Assembly: GCA_021636625.1 (NCBI GenBank)
Contig: JAJWLX010000019.1
Coordinates: 1 to 48,620, forward strand
Source of the DNA: Prevotella sp.
GTDB lineage: Bacteria > Bacteroidota > Bacteroidia > Bacteroidales > Bacteroidaceae
Direction of reading: 5' to 3'
DNA length: 48,620 nucleotides
Shown one piece after another: positions 15,298 through 23,826 of the stretch. Each line of letters opens with the position of its first letter. The stretch's first letter is position 1. The notes under the pieces were generated by a model that did not search any database, was not told where the DNA came from, and was given only the letters and a program-made list of their open reading frames with translations. The translations under genes and the position numbers were made by a program.

Positions 15298-15395
15298 TTT
15301 TTGTATAAAATTAAAAATTGTTTGTCGTTCCAACGCAACATGGACTTGGACAACACTTCTGCCCAGACAACAGCGGTTACGCCGAAAAGCGGGTG
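15298..15395 (-). promoter_or_regulatory. rplS 5' leader
   Basis: This is the untranslated leader between the rplS promoter and start codon. Its promoter-proximal half is GC-rich (GCACCCGCTTTTCGGCGTAACCGC) and could pair internally through GCGGTT-like and CCGC-like blocks; the distal half is A/T-rich. Ribosomal protein leaders of this size often carry an autoregulatory site, but I see no match to a named class. Confidence 0.3.
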
Positions 15396-15427
15396 CAAAG
15401 TTACTACTTTTTCTCGTATCTCGCAAA
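15396..15427 (-). promoter_or_regulatory. rplS promoter
   Basis: On the minus strand TTTG (15427-15424) is followed after exactly 20 bases by TAACTTTG (15403-15396), the ideal Bacteroidetes -33/-7 pair. Confidence 0.8.
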
Positions 15428-15529
15428 TTTTCAGCGGGTTTCTTCTCTTTTTTCTCGCAGATTTAACTATTTTTCTTTCTTGTCATCGTCTTTTCCCACA
15501 GATTTCACGGATTTCACAGATTTATTTTG

Positions 15530-15537
15530 TATCTTTG
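15530..15537 (+). promoter_or_regulatory. -7 element for the split 5'-nucleotidase pair
   Basis: TATCTTTG followed by CATCCCG, 29 bases before the start at 15567. Short direct repeats of ATTTCAC(A/G)G(A) lie just upstream (15500-15520). Confidence 0.6.
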
Positions 15538-15566
15538 CATCCCGAAAACAGAATATTGTAAAAGGT

Positions 15567-16343
15567 ATGAAGAAAAAGAATAGTATGCAGATGATGCTTG
15601 CCTCCATGGCTCTGATGCTGATGGCAAGTCCAGCCTTTGCCCAGAAATTCAAGGTGGCAAAGGTGGAGAGAACCCGTATTTTGATAGACCGGAAATGGGA
15701 TGTCCAGCCTGATGCTGAGGCTGCGAAGTTCATCGCCCCTTATCAGCACAAGGTGGATAGCATCATGGGACCTGTAGTGGGATCCGTGGCTCATGATATG
15801 ACCCGCCATCGCCCTGAGAGCGAGTTGAGTAACCTGCTTTCTGACATCCTGGTATGGGGTGGCAGACAGTTTAATGAGCAGCCTGTCTTCTCGGTGTATA
15901 ACATGGGTGGCATCCGTGCTGACTTTGCCAAGGGCGATATCAACGTAGGCGATGTGAGCGAGGTGGCTCCTTTCGAGAACAAAATCTGTTTCCTCACGCT
16001 TACCGGCGAGAAGGTGCTTGAACTCTTCCAGCAGATAGCCCACCGTGGCGGCGAGGGCGTGAGCCATGCCGTAAGAATGGTTATCACCCGCGACGGAAAG
16101 CTGAAGGGCGTAACCCTGAACGGAGAACCTGTCGATCCAGCCAAGAGCTATCGCATAGCCACCCTCGATTATCTTGCCGAGGGCAACGACCAGCTTGTAG
16201 CCTTCAAGAGCGGTACCGATGTGGTGGCTCCTAAGTCGAAGGAGAACAATGTGCGCTACATCATCATGGACTATTTCCGTGAGATGAAGGCTCAGGGCAA
16301 GGTAGTGGAGTCAAGAGTAGAAGGCCGCTGCGTAGTAGAATAG
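15567..16343 (+). CDS. Exported 5'-nucleotidase C-terminal-domain protein (stand-alone)
   Basis: About 258 residues with a signal peptide (1-26, SPAFAQ). The rest is only the substrate-binding domain of UshA-type 5'-nucleotidases. Markers are VGSVAHDMTRHRPESELSNLLSDIL, the NMGGIRADF loop, the PFENKICFLTLTG strand and a YRIATLDYLAEGNDQL segment, where nucleotidases stack the base. The metallophosphatase domain is missing and is encoded by the next gene 68 bases downstream. I chose the ATG at 15567, which gives a clean signal peptide; a longer frame from 15318 would overlap the rplS promoter. Confidence 0.9.
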   Translation: MKKKNSMQMMLASMALMLMASPAFAQKFKVAKVERTRILIDRKWDVQPDAEAAKFIAPYQHKVDSIMGPVVGSVAHDMTRHRPESELSNLLSDILVWGGRQFNEQPVFSVYNMGGIRADFAKGDINVGDVSEVAPFENKICFLTLTGEKVLELFQQIAHRGGEGVSHAVRMVITRDGKLKGVTLNGEPVDPAKSYRIATLDYLAEGNDQLVAFKSGTDVVAPKSKENNVRYIIMDYFREMKAQGKVVESRVEGRCVVE

Positions 16344-16353
16344 GGAGAACGAA

Positions 16354-16384
16354 GCTTTCCGTGGATTTGTAACCCCCGGAAAGC
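16354..16384 (+). other. Hairpin between the two nucleotidase genes
   Basis: GCTTTCCG and CGGAAAGC form a perfect 8-bp stem with a 15-base loop in the 68-base spacer. There is no T-run, so it is more likely an mRNA stability or processing element than a terminator. Confidence 0.4.
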
Positions 16385-16411
16385 AGATAGACTAACTAAA
16401 TAAGTACAGAA

Positions 16412-17326
16412 ATGAAACATACATTATTATATATAGCGCTGGCGCTGGCATCATTCACGCTGCAGCCGGCAACAGTACAGGCTAAAGTCCTGAAGGATTC
16501 AAAGGCCAAGAAGGAGGCAAAGGCGCAGAAGGCTCCAAAGGTAGTGAAGCAGCTCGTGGTGCTTCATACCAATGATACCCACTCCTGCGTGATGCCTTAC
16601 AATCCGAATCTCGCAGATACAGCCATAGCAAACCGTGGAGGCTACCTCCGCCGTGTGGCAATGATCAAGCAGGAACGCAGTCTGAATCCTGATCTTCTGC
16701 TCTTCGACAGTGGCGACTTCTCTCAGGGATCTCCTTACTATTCGCTCTTCAAGGGGGATGTAGAAGTGGGATTGATGAACGAGATGAAGTATGATGCAGC
16801 CACCATCGGAAACCATGAGTTCGATTACGGCATGGACAATATGGTACGTCTTTTCAAAATGGCAAAGTTCCCGATCGTTTGTGCCAACTACGATTTCACC
16901 GGCACTGAGCTGGCGGATATTGTGAAGCCATACGTGATATTGCATCGCAAGGGACTCAAGATTGGCGTCTTCGGACTGGCTCCGCAGCTTGCCGGCTTGG
17001 TAAGCGAGAAGAATTACGGTTGCATCCAGTACCTGGATCCTATCCAGAAGGCGAACGAGATGACAGAGATTCTGAAGAAGAAGGAGAAGTGTGATGTCAT
17101 CATCTGCATCTCTCATCTGGGCTGGAATATAGACGGCACGGATGATACCGAGGTGATTGCTGCTTCCCGTCATATCGACCTGGTATTGGGAGGTCACAGC
17201 CACAGCCTCTTCCAGACGCTGAAGTACAGAACAGATCTCGATGGCAAGCAGGTGCCTGTAGATCAGAACGGCAAGGGCGCTATCTGGGTCGGCAAAATGA
17301 CATTGGATATCGTAAAGAATAAATAG
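16412..17326 (+). CDS. Exported 5'-nucleotidase metallophosphatase domain (stand-alone)
   Basis: The 304-residue protein has a signal peptide (1-24), a Lys/Ala-rich linker, then the calcineurin-like phosphoesterase core of UshA-type enzymes. All metal-binding motifs are visible: HTNDTHS, FDSGDFSQGSPYY, TIGNHEFDYG, CISHLGW and GGHSHS. The protein stops at VGKMTLDIV, where a normal UshA would continue into its substrate-binding domain. That domain is the preceding gene. The pair probably forms one periplasmic nucleotidase from two chains. It ends at a bidirectional terminator. Confidence 0.9.
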   Translation: MKHTLLYIALALASFTLQPATVQAKVLKDSKAKKEAKAQKAPKVVKQLVVLHTNDTHSCVMPYNPNLADTAIANRGGYLRRVAMIKQERSLNPDLLLFDSGDFSQGSPYYSLFKGDVEVGLMNEMKYDAATIGNHEFDYGMDNMVRLFKMAKFPIVCANYDFTGTELADIVKPYVILHRKGLKIGVFGLAPQLAGLVSEKNYGCIQYLDPIQKANEMTEILKKKEKCDVIICISHLGWNIDGTDDTEVIAASRHIDLVLGGHSHSLFQTLKYRTDLDGKQVPVDQNGKGAIWVGKMTLDIVKNK

Positions 17327-17357
17327 TACAGAAAAGTTTCTTGAAGAAAGATATAAA

Positions 17358-17394
17358 CAGAAAAAGGCTCCTCATTGCGGGGAGCCTTTTTCTG
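17358..17394. terminator. Bidirectional terminator between nucleotidase and GH43 genes
   Basis: CAGAAAAAGGCTCC and GGAGCCTTTTTCTG are perfect 14-base arms, with T-runs on both strands. Confidence 0.9.
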
Positions 17395-17445
17395 TTTTAT
17401 ACCTTCCTTTGAGGGGGCTTTTTCTGTATTGATATTTGAAAGTTC

Positions 17446-19116
17446 TTATTCCTTGTTGGAAGAAGCATAGAGACCGATGCAGGCTCCGATGAAGCCGCCG
17501 CTCTTCTGAGTACTCAGGTTAGAGGCATCCACGCCCTTGGCGAGCAACTGCCAATCACCGCCTTCCTCGGCATAATAGAAATCGTAATATCTGTCATGAC
17601 CCTCAATCTTCAGCTTCAGTTTGCCTGCCTTGATAGGAGCTGAGGCGATAGTGGCGTTGTTCTTCTCTGCACGGGTCAGGGTAATCATCAGCTTGTCCTT
17701 CTTCATGGTCTTGCCCAGTACGAAGTTGTGATCTTCCTTCTGGAGAAGTGCCAAACCTGCAATCTCCTTGTCGTTGCGGGGAGTGAAGTTAATCTCTGTC
17801 TCGGCAGTGAAGGTTCCGTGTTGCTGGCGAGCCCAGATGGCAGACATCGGTTCACGCTTGTAGATATTGCCCGGCAAGAGATTCATCTTCAGTTTGCCGT
17901 TCTCTACCTTATAGCAATCCACGAAGTCGCGGAGGAACATCCAGCGAGGATTCAGATCCTTCAGACCTGCTCCATTGTCTGCTGCATCAAAATTATCCAC
18001 GTAAGAGAAGTTTCCTGAGAACTCATTCTTTTCAGCTGGTTTCAGACCAGCCTTCTCTCCAACGGTAGAAATAGGAGTATTCTTGGCAAGAATCTCTGGC
18101 CAGCCATTCTTCCATGTTACCGGCAGAAGATAGGTGTCGCGACCTGTGTTGTACATATCCTCCTCGTATGGGCGGCAAGCCAGGAATACAGCCCACCAGT
18201 TACCCTTTCCATCTTCTACTATGTCTGCATGACCAGCGCTGGATACAGGGTCCTTGCGGTTTGGATCGAGTCCGGTACGCTGGGTAAGGATAGGATTGTT
18301 TGGGCATTCCTCCCAAGGACCCATCGGGTTCTTGGCGCGAAGAATCACCTCGCTATGCCAACCGCCTGTACCACCTTCTGCACACATCAGATAATAGAAC
18401 TTGCCCTTCTTGAAGAGGTGAGGACCCTCAATCCAGATAGGACGCGCCTCTACATGGGTTCCGCCACGCAGAATCTCCTTGAAGTCGCCCTTGATGCTGT
18501 CGCCCTTTACGTCGAATTCGAAGCAGCGGATAGCACGCTGTCCCTCGTAATCAGCACCGCCAACCACAGGACCGTTATGAACGATATATCCCTTGCCGTT
18601 GTCATCGAAGAAGAAGCTAGGGTCGATGCCATCAATCTTCTTCAGATAGATAGGTTCGCTCCAGCCCTTGGATGGGTCCTTGGACTTGACGAAGAAGTTG
18701 CCGGCACCCACATTGGTGGTAATCATATAGAAAGTCTTGTTCTTTTTGTTATAGCTGATGGCTGGTGCGAAGATACCGCCTGATACATGCTGACCCTTCA
18801 GAGGCACCTGCGATTGGCGGGTGAGCACATGCCCGGCTGGAGTCCAATTTACCAAATCCTTGCTGGTAGAGAGAGGCACACCTGGGAAGAAGGTGAAGGA
18901 AGAATTCACCAGATAATAGGTGTCACCTACGCGGCAGAGAGATGGGTCGGGATAAAATCCTGCCAATACAGGGTTGTAATACTGATGACTCTTGTCGATT
19001 GGCACGTTGAATCGTGCATCGTTGCCGGCATACTTGAAGTAGTCGAACTGGGCATTCTGAGCCTGTGCTCCGGCAGCAAGCATCATCGAAAGCGATAAGA
19101 TTGCTAATTTCTTCAT
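17446..19116 (-). CDS. GH43 beta-xylosidase / alpha-L-arabinofuranosidase with C-terminal beta-sandwich
   Basis: The 556-residue exported enzyme has a signal peptide (1-20, GAQAQ). Its N-terminal five-bladed propeller (about 45-340) carries the GH43 triad: general base D57 in GFYPDPSL, pKa modulator D165 in DGIDPSFFFDD, and acid E230 in WIEGPHLFKK. The C-terminal part (about 370-555) is the concanavalin-like sandwich usual in xylan-active GH43 proteins (FSYVDNFD, HNFVLGKTM, GGFIGACIGLYAS). Expected activity is release of xylose or arabinose from xylo-oligosaccharides in the periplasm or at the surface. It lies after the HTCS gene, with its own promoter carrying the 44-bp-spaced box. Confidence 0.9.
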   Translation of the reverse strand: MKKLAILSLSMMLAAGAQAQNAQFDYFKYAGNDARFNVPIDKSHQYYNPVLAGFYPDPSLCRVGDTYYLVNSSFTFFPGVPLSTSKDLVNWTPAGHVLTRQSQVPLKGQHVSGGIFAPAISYNKKNKTFYMITTNVGAGNFFVKSKDPSKGWSEPIYLKKIDGIDPSFFFDDNGKGYIVHNGPVVGGADYEGQRAIRCFEFDVKGDSIKGDFKEILRGGTHVEARPIWIEGPHLFKKGKFYYLMCAEGGTGGWHSEVILRAKNPMGPWEECPNNPILTQRTGLDPNRKDPVSSAGHADIVEDGKGNWWAVFLACRPYEEDMYNTGRDTYLLPVTWKNGWPEILAKNTPISTVGEKAGLKPAEKNEFSGNFSYVDNFDAADNGAGLKDLNPRWMFLRDFVDCYKVENGKLKMNLLPGNIYKREPMSAIWARQQHGTFTAETEINFTPRNDKEIAGLALLQKEDHNFVLGKTMKKDKLMITLTRAEKNNATIASAPIKAGKLKLKIEGHDRYYDFYYAEEGGDWQLLAKGVDASNLSTQKSGGFIGACIGLYASSNKE

Positions 19117-19150
19117 TATGTTCGTTGATTTTAAAGATTATACAATAAGA

Positions 19151-19204
19151 TAAAAATGCAGCGGAAAACCAGGGATGAGAATCCATACTGGTTTTTCCGC
19201 TGCA
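19151..19204 (-). terminator. Terminator overlapping the GH43 promoter and leader
   Basis: On the minus strand, arms TGCAGCGGAAAAACCAG and CTGGTTTTCCGCTGCA (one bulged A) enclose 15 bases and are followed directly by T5. It should stop HTCS read-through. The 5' arm reaches back to the GH43 -7 element (19203-19210), so a transcript starting near 19197 lacks the base of the stem. Confidence 0.7.
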
Positions 19205-19254
19205 AAGTTACGGCTTTATTTGCAATCTTTCATTGTGAAATGTAACCAAGACTT
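19203..19254 (-). promoter_or_regulatory. GH43 promoter with putative HTCS operator
   Basis: TAACTTTG (19210-19203, minus) is the -7 element. The box AAGTCTTGGTTACA (19254-19241, minus) starts 44 bp upstream of it. The same spacing recurs at the GH5, xusA and third susC promoters. No TTTG is found at -33, as expected for an activator-dependent promoter. Confidence 0.65.
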
Positions 19255-19316
19255 TTTTCAAAGTTTCATAAAGCTTTGTTTTTGTTACATATTCTTTTTT
19301 CTATTGTGTATCATCT

Positions 19317-22300
19317 TTATTTCTTCATGGCATTCTGCATGTATTCTCTAGGAGAACAGCCATAGAGGTTCTTGAACATGGTGCTGAAACTTGCGGAATT
19401 GGAGAAGCCGCATGCGTACATCACTTCAGTGATGCTTTGCTTGCCATCCTTGAGCAATTTGGCTGCCTGCTGCAGTCGGATGTTGCGGATGAAGCTGTGT
19501 GGCGTCTGATTGGTCAGTTCCTTCATCTTGCGGTGCAGGTGTACACGACTGATGCCCACCTTCTGTGCTATCATGTCCACACTCAGGTCGGAATCGTTGA
19601 TGTTTTCGTTGATAACCTCCATTATCCGTTGCATCAGGGAATTGTCAGGTGTCTGCATTTCTATCTGTTCTACCTGGTGATTCTGGCTTTCATTGCCCGT
19701 AAACTTATTGCGCAAAGTGCGGCGCACGGTGAGCAGGTTGATAATGTTGCGGTGCAGAATGTCCATGTTGAACGGCTTCAGAATGTAGGCATCGGCACCG
19801 GTCTGCAATCCTTCCAGCTGGTCTTCCTCACGGCTCTTGGCTGTGAGCAGGATGATAGGCACATCGTTGGTGTTGATGTTTGATTTCAGCTTGGCGCAGA
19901 GGGTGGTTCCGTCCATTTCCGGCATCATGATGTCGCTGATGACAAGGTCTGGCTTATTCTTCAGAATCTCGTTCAGTGCCACCTTTCCGTTAGGATATGT
20001 GCGAATCTTGAAGTCGCTGGAGAGCTGTGCTTTCAGGTATTCCTGAATATCCTCTTCGTCTTCCACAATCACGATTTCTGCCTTGGCTCCCTTGGCAGAG
20101 GTTGGGGTAGTATCGGAATTGTTCAAGGTTTCGGCTGGTTGGTCATTGTTTTCTGCCAGCTGTTCTTCCTGTTCTGCTTCAGCAAGTTCATTATTCTGAT
20201 CTTTCTTCATCTCTTCTTCCTCGATGATCTCTTCTGGTTTGAGATGATCCTTGCCCAATGGAATGCGGATGATGAACTCGCTTCCGTGTTCAAACTTGCT
20301 TCCCTTCTCGCCCTCGTTGTTGCGGGCTGAGATGGTTCCGTAGTGCAGTTCCACGAGCGAGCGGGTGAGATCGAGACCGATGCCCGTACCGACGTTGCGG
20401 TCGTTAGGGTCGTCAGGGGTCTGGTAGAAGCGCTGGAAGATAGTTTCCAACTTATCCTTCGGGATGCCTATGCCGCTGTCCTTGATGCTGATGTAGGCAT
20501 GGTGGTCGGTGTGGGTGAGCGAGAGGAGGATGTGGCCTGCCGTAGGGGTAAACTTGAAGGCATTCGAGAGGGTGTTAATTATCACCTTGTCGAAGTTGTT
20601 GCGGTCTATCCATACTGGAAGCTCTTCGCAGTCATGCTGGTATTCGAAGTCGATGCTCTTGGCAATGGCTTGCTGCTTGAAAAGGTCGTATTCTTCATTG
20701 ATGAACGAAACCATATCGGTTTTGCACATACGCATTACCATCTGTCCCTTGTCAATCTTTCTGAGGTCCATCATCTGGTTGATGAGGTGAAGGATACGTT
20801 CCGAGTTCTTTCGGATAATCTCGTAGATGCCTTGACGATGAGGCTCTTTGTCTTCCTTGATCAGGGAGAGCAATGGGGTGATAATCAGTGTCAATGGCGT
20901 ACGGATTTCGTGACTGATGTTCATGAAGAACTTGATCTTCGCCTCGCCCATCTCTTCGGCGTGGATGTGCTGCTGCAGGATGAGCTGGTCTTCCATCTGG
21001 CGCTTGCGGTGGCGCAGGTAGAGCATGATGGCTGCTATGAGGAGCAGCAGATAGAAGAGCTTTGCCCAGATGCTGGCATACCAGGCTGGGTGAACGATGA
21101 TGGTGAACTCCTTCACCGGTGTTTCGTAGCCGTTGCAGATGGCCTTGATGCGGTATTTGTAGCTGCCGGGAGCCATGTGCGAGAAGGCAAGTTCGTTCTG
21201 TCCGGCTGGCACGGTGCGCCAGGCATCGCCGTTGATGCTGTAGGCGTATCTTATCTGCTCCACATTATTATAGGTGAGGGTAGAGAGCTGCAGGGAGAAG
21301 GTGTTGTCATCGTGCGAGAGATTGAATTCCCGTGCCACCGTTACCCAGCTGTCTGTGATGGTATAGCTGCCCGACTCCATGCCTGGGGTCACTGCCTTGT
21401 TGTTGACCACGAAGCCCGAGATAACCACCTTTGCCTGCCATGGGTGCTGCTTTACCCGGTCGGCCTGGAACCAGTTGATTCCGCCAGAGCCACCCATCAG
21501 AATCACCTTCTTATCCTGGGTGGTGCATACGGAAGCATCGCTGAACTCGTTGCTCTGCAGTCCGCTTTCGGTATAAAACCTGATGATGCTGCCATCCTTG
21601 GGGTTCAGCATGTTGAGTCCGCTGTTTGTACCCAGCCATATTTTGCCCTTGTTGTCTTCTGTGATACTCGCCACACCGTTGTCGGTGAGTCCTTGGGCTG
21701 TGGAATAATGTTTAGGCTCTATTCCTTTTCTGAAGTCGAAGCAGAAGGCTCCATCCTCGGTGCCATACCATACGTGGTCTTTGCTATCTACAAACACGCA
21801 GTGCGAAAAACTGTTCTTGTTCAGGCAGTTGATGCCCTTGAAGGTGGAAACCCAGCTGTTTCGCTTGCGGTCGAGGCACGCCAGTCCCACAGAGGTGGCT
21901 ATATACACGTGGTTGCCATCCTTTGATAAGGCCATCTTGATGAGGTAATCGTTGGGCAGGCTGTTGACCTTGAGGTTGTTATCTGCACCATATTTAGCCT
22001 TGTAGTTCCTTCGGCTTCCGTCTTTCTGCAGGCAGAAGAGACCTTCGCCCATGGTGGCTATCCAGATGTTGCCCTGTGGGTCTTGCTTGATATCGAAGAT
22101 GCCCACCGACTTGCTGATGCCCAAATCAACAGGGTGGAAGCTTCCGGCTGCATCCATATAGCCCAGACCGTCGGTATAGGTTCCCACCCAGGTTCTGCCC
22201 TGCTCGTCCTTACAGAGGGTGAGCACGGTGTGCTGGTTCAGGAAATGCCCCTCTACGCTGCGGGTTGCTATATTAAATAGGTATAGGCCATCCTTGTCGG

Positions 22301-23387
22301 TACCCACCCACACCTGGTTGCCCTGGTTGATGCTGAGGCTGGTAACGCAGTTTTCGCCAATCACGTTGCGGCTGCCCAGGCGGAAGCCCATGTAGTTGAA
22401 GTCGTTTTGTATGTTGCTCTGCATGAACACGCCTTTTTGCAGCATGCTCACCCAGATGTTTCCCTGATTGTCTTCTATGATGCTGGTTACCTTGCTCTTG
22501 GCCAGGTTCACCAGTCGGCTGAAGAGAGGGTTATCCTGCAGGAATCCGGTCTGAGGGTCATATACATAGATGCCCAGTCCGTCGCAGCCGATATAGAGCT
22601 TGTTATTGCGGCTGATATAGATGTTTTCGATGGGCAGGTTTCCGATGCTGCTGATTCGGGTAAAGACGTTGCTTCCTGCCCTGAGCAGATGTACGCCCTG
22701 GTTCTTGCTGGCGAGATAGAGGTTGCCCAGGACGTCCTGCTGGATATCCTGTGCGTCCACGCCTTCGGTACCGGCAAAGTGGGAGGTGACTCTACCGTTT
22801 GTTTCCTTGCGGTAGAGTTTTCCGTCTTCGGTGATAATCCAGAGTCTGCCCCGTTTATCTTCCAGGAGTTTGTGGATATATTTCAGTTTTTCTACCTCTC
22901 CCTTCATGGCATGGCATTCCTGGGCATCTATCTTCTTAATCATGATGCCATAACCGGATGTAGCCACGGCTATATCTTTATTCTTTAGGGGATATACCTG
23001 TTTTACGTAGGTGGCGAGTTCTTCGCCTTTGGAATCGAGCATGGGAATTTTGTGGAATTCGCTTCCTGTAAATTCCAATAAAGAATTATTGGTTCCCAAT
23101 AAAATATGTTCCTTGTCGTCTTGCGCTATGCAATTGATATAGTTGCTTTTTAGGCCTAAAAAATTGGACATGTCTTTCTTTATTACGGTGATATGGTAAC
23201 CATCGTAAGTATTCAAGCCATTACGGGTGGCTATCCAAATGAATCCACTCTTGTCTTGAAAAACCTGTGTGGCGAGATTGCTTGAGAGTTGATTATCTGT
23301 ATTAAACAGTTTACCACTTTGTGCCCATGCCTGGATGGAGAAGAGACAAACCATCAGCGTGATGATTAATTGGTTTAAAGATTTCAT
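19317..23387 (-). CDS. Hybrid two-component system (HTCS) regulator of the xylan locus
   Basis: At 1356 residues this is a full-length HTCS: signal peptide (1-22), periplasmic beta-propeller repeats (DKSGFIWIATRNGL, DNQGNIWVSM, many more), a Y_Y_Y domain, and one membrane helix (about 770-791). The cytoplasmic part has HisKA with H826 in FFMNISHEIRTP and HATPase (NALSNAFKFT-like stretch, DSGIGIP). A low-complexity Glu/Gln linker leads to a receiver with D1152 in DLVISDIMMPEMDG and an AraC HTH at the end (CGFSNSASFSTMFKNLYGCSP). Such proteins bind an oligosaccharide in the periplasm and activate PUL genes. Here the ligand is probably a xylo-oligosaccharide, inferred from neighbours. Confidence 0.95.
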   Translation of the reverse strand: MKSLNQLIITLMVCLFSIQAWAQSGKLFNTDNQLSSNLATQVFQDKSGFIWIATRNGLNTYDGYHITVIKKDMSNFLGLKSNYINCIAQDDKEHILLGTNNSLLEFTGSEFHKIPMLDSKGEELATYVKQVYPLKNKDIAVATSGYGIMIKKIDAQECHAMKGEVEKLKYIHKLLEDKRGRLWIITEDGKLYRKETNGRVTSHFAGTEGVDAQDIQQDVLGNLYLASKNQGVHLLRAGSNVFTRISSIGNLPIENIYISRNNKLYIGCDGLGIYVYDPQTGFLQDNPLFSRLVNLAKSKVTSIIEDNQGNIWVSMLQKGVFMQSNIQNDFNYMGFRLGSRNVIGENCVTSLSINQGNQVWVGTDKDGLYLFNIATRSVEGHFLNQHTVLTLCKDEQGRTWVGTYTDGLGYMDAAGSFHPVDLGISKSVGIFDIKQDPQGNIWIATMGEGLFCLQKDGSRRNYKAKYGADNNLKVNSLPNDYLIKMALSKDGNHVYIATSVGLACLDRKRNSWVSTFKGINCLNKNSFSHCVFVDSKDHVWYGTEDGAFCFDFRKGIEPKHYSTAQGLTDNGVASITEDNKGKIWLGTNSGLNMLNPKDGSIIRFYTESGLQSNEFSDASVCTTQDKKVILMGGSGGINWFQADRVKQHPWQAKVVISGFVVNNKAVTPGMESGSYTITDSWVTVAREFNLSHDDNTFSLQLSTLTYNNVEQIRYAYSINGDAWRTVPAGQNELAFSHMAPGSYKYRIKAICNGYETPVKEFTIIVHPAWYASIWAKLFYLLLLIAAIMLYLRHRKRQMEDQLILQQHIHAEEMGEAKIKFFMNISHEIRTPLTLIITPLLSLIKEDKEPHRQGIYEIIRKNSERILHLINQMMDLRKIDKGQMVMRMCKTDMVSFINEEYDLFKQQAIAKSIDFEYQHDCEELPVWIDRNNFDKVIINTLSNAFKFTPTAGHILLSLTHTDHHAYISIKDSGIGIPKDKLETIFQRFYQTPDDPNDRNVGTGIGLDLTRSLVELHYGTISARNNEGEKGSKFEHGSEFIIRIPLGKDHLKPEEIIEEEEMKKDQNNELAEAEQEEQLAENNDQPAETLNNSDTTPTSAKGAKAEIVIVEDEEDIQEYLKAQLSSDFKIRTYPNGKVALNEILKNKPDLVISDIMMPEMDGTTLCAKLKSNINTNDVPIILLTAKSREEDQLEGLQTGADAYILKPFNMDILHRNIINLLTVRRTLRNKFTGNESQNHQVEQIEMQTPDNSLMQRIMEVINENINDSDLSVDMIAQKVGISRVHLHRKMKELTNQTPHSFIRNIRLQQAAKLLKDGKQSITEVMYACGFSNSASFSTMFKNLYGCSPREYMQNAMKK

Positions 23388-23421
23388 GCTTTGTTTATAT
23401 TATAGTTTTATTATCTGTTTG

Positions 23422-23429
23422 CAAAAATA
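23422..23429 (-). promoter_or_regulatory. -7 element of the HTCS gene
   Basis: The minus strand reads TATTTTTG, a TAnnTTTG match 34 bases before the start. A box-like ACTATGGTTACTTG occurs upstream (minus, around 23489-23476), but not at the 44-bp spacing, so autoregulation is doubtful. Confidence 0.45.
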
Positions 23430-23533
23430 CACTTTTTTGTTGGAATATCAGAATAAATCGGTAATTTTTTTGTTGCAAGTAACCATAGTACACTCTTTTT
23501 TACCCTCATATTCGGACGATGTAATATGGCACA

Positions 23534-23616
23534 AAGTATATGTTACACGCATAAACTCTTTATGAAGTATCGGTTACGTAGGATAAAGCTTATTTGGGGA
23601 TTTATTTATACCTTTG
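23534..23616 (+). promoter_or_regulatory. GH5 promoter with two putative HTCS boxes
   Basis: TACCTTTG at 23609-23616 is the -7 element. AAGTATCGGTTACG begins at 23565, exactly 44 bp upstream of it. A second, better copy, AAGTATATGTTACA, begins at 23534, 31 bp (three helical turns) further out. A weaker AAAG-TTAT half-site lies 20-21 bp downstream of the proximal box. Confidence 0.65.
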
Positions 23617-23628
23617 CACCATCAAATA

Positions 23629-23682
23629 ATGAATAATTGTTTTGGTTTTAGGTTTAAGTTTGTTATGAAACGGTGGTTTTAG
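23629..23682 (+). CDS. Possible Phe-rich leader peptide
   Basis: The frame reads MNNCFGFRFKFVMKRWF and a TAG stop. Five of 17 residues are Phe. Its ATG would lie only a few bases after the predicted transcription start. Placement between a promoter and a terminator resembles attenuation leader peptides, but nothing downstream concerns amino acids, so coding is uncertain. Confidence 0.3.
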   Translation: MNNCFGFRFKFVMKRWF

Positions 23683-23792
23683 GTTATTAAAGATTCTTTT
23701 GCTAGTTTTCTATAAATAGTTTTATAGCATTTGAGTTCAATTTAATATGAATATATTATGATTGAAGGATCATGATTAATTGGTTTTATGGA

Positions 23793-23826
23793 AATGGTGC
23801 GTAGGGATACGCGCCATTCTCTTTTT
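23793..23826 (+). terminator. Intrinsic terminator in the GH5 leader
   Basis: AATGGTGCGTA-GGGA-TACGCGCCATT makes an 11-bp stem with one G-U pair, followed by CTCTTTTT. It stands 78 bases before the GH5 start codon, downstream of the promoter. Confidence 0.8.

Noticed and set aside
15298..15426. N-terminal extension of L19
   Set aside because: The extra 43 codons run through an ideal promoter and have no L19 similarity; the ATG at 15297 gives the standard length.
15318..15566. N-terminal extension of the nucleotidase C-domain protein
   Set aside because: It crosses the rplS promoter and its own -7 element. The ATG at 15567 begins a typical signal peptide.
20343..21926. Long open frame (527 codons) on the plus strand
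   Set aside because: It lies fully antisense to the HTCS beta-propeller region. The translation is low in recognisable motifs and the opposite frame is a clear protein.
23476..23489. HTCS autoregulation box (ACTATGGTTACTTG, minus strand)
   Set aside because: It resembles the operator box but is not at 44 bp from the HTCS -7 element, and the match is weak, so it was not counted with the four.
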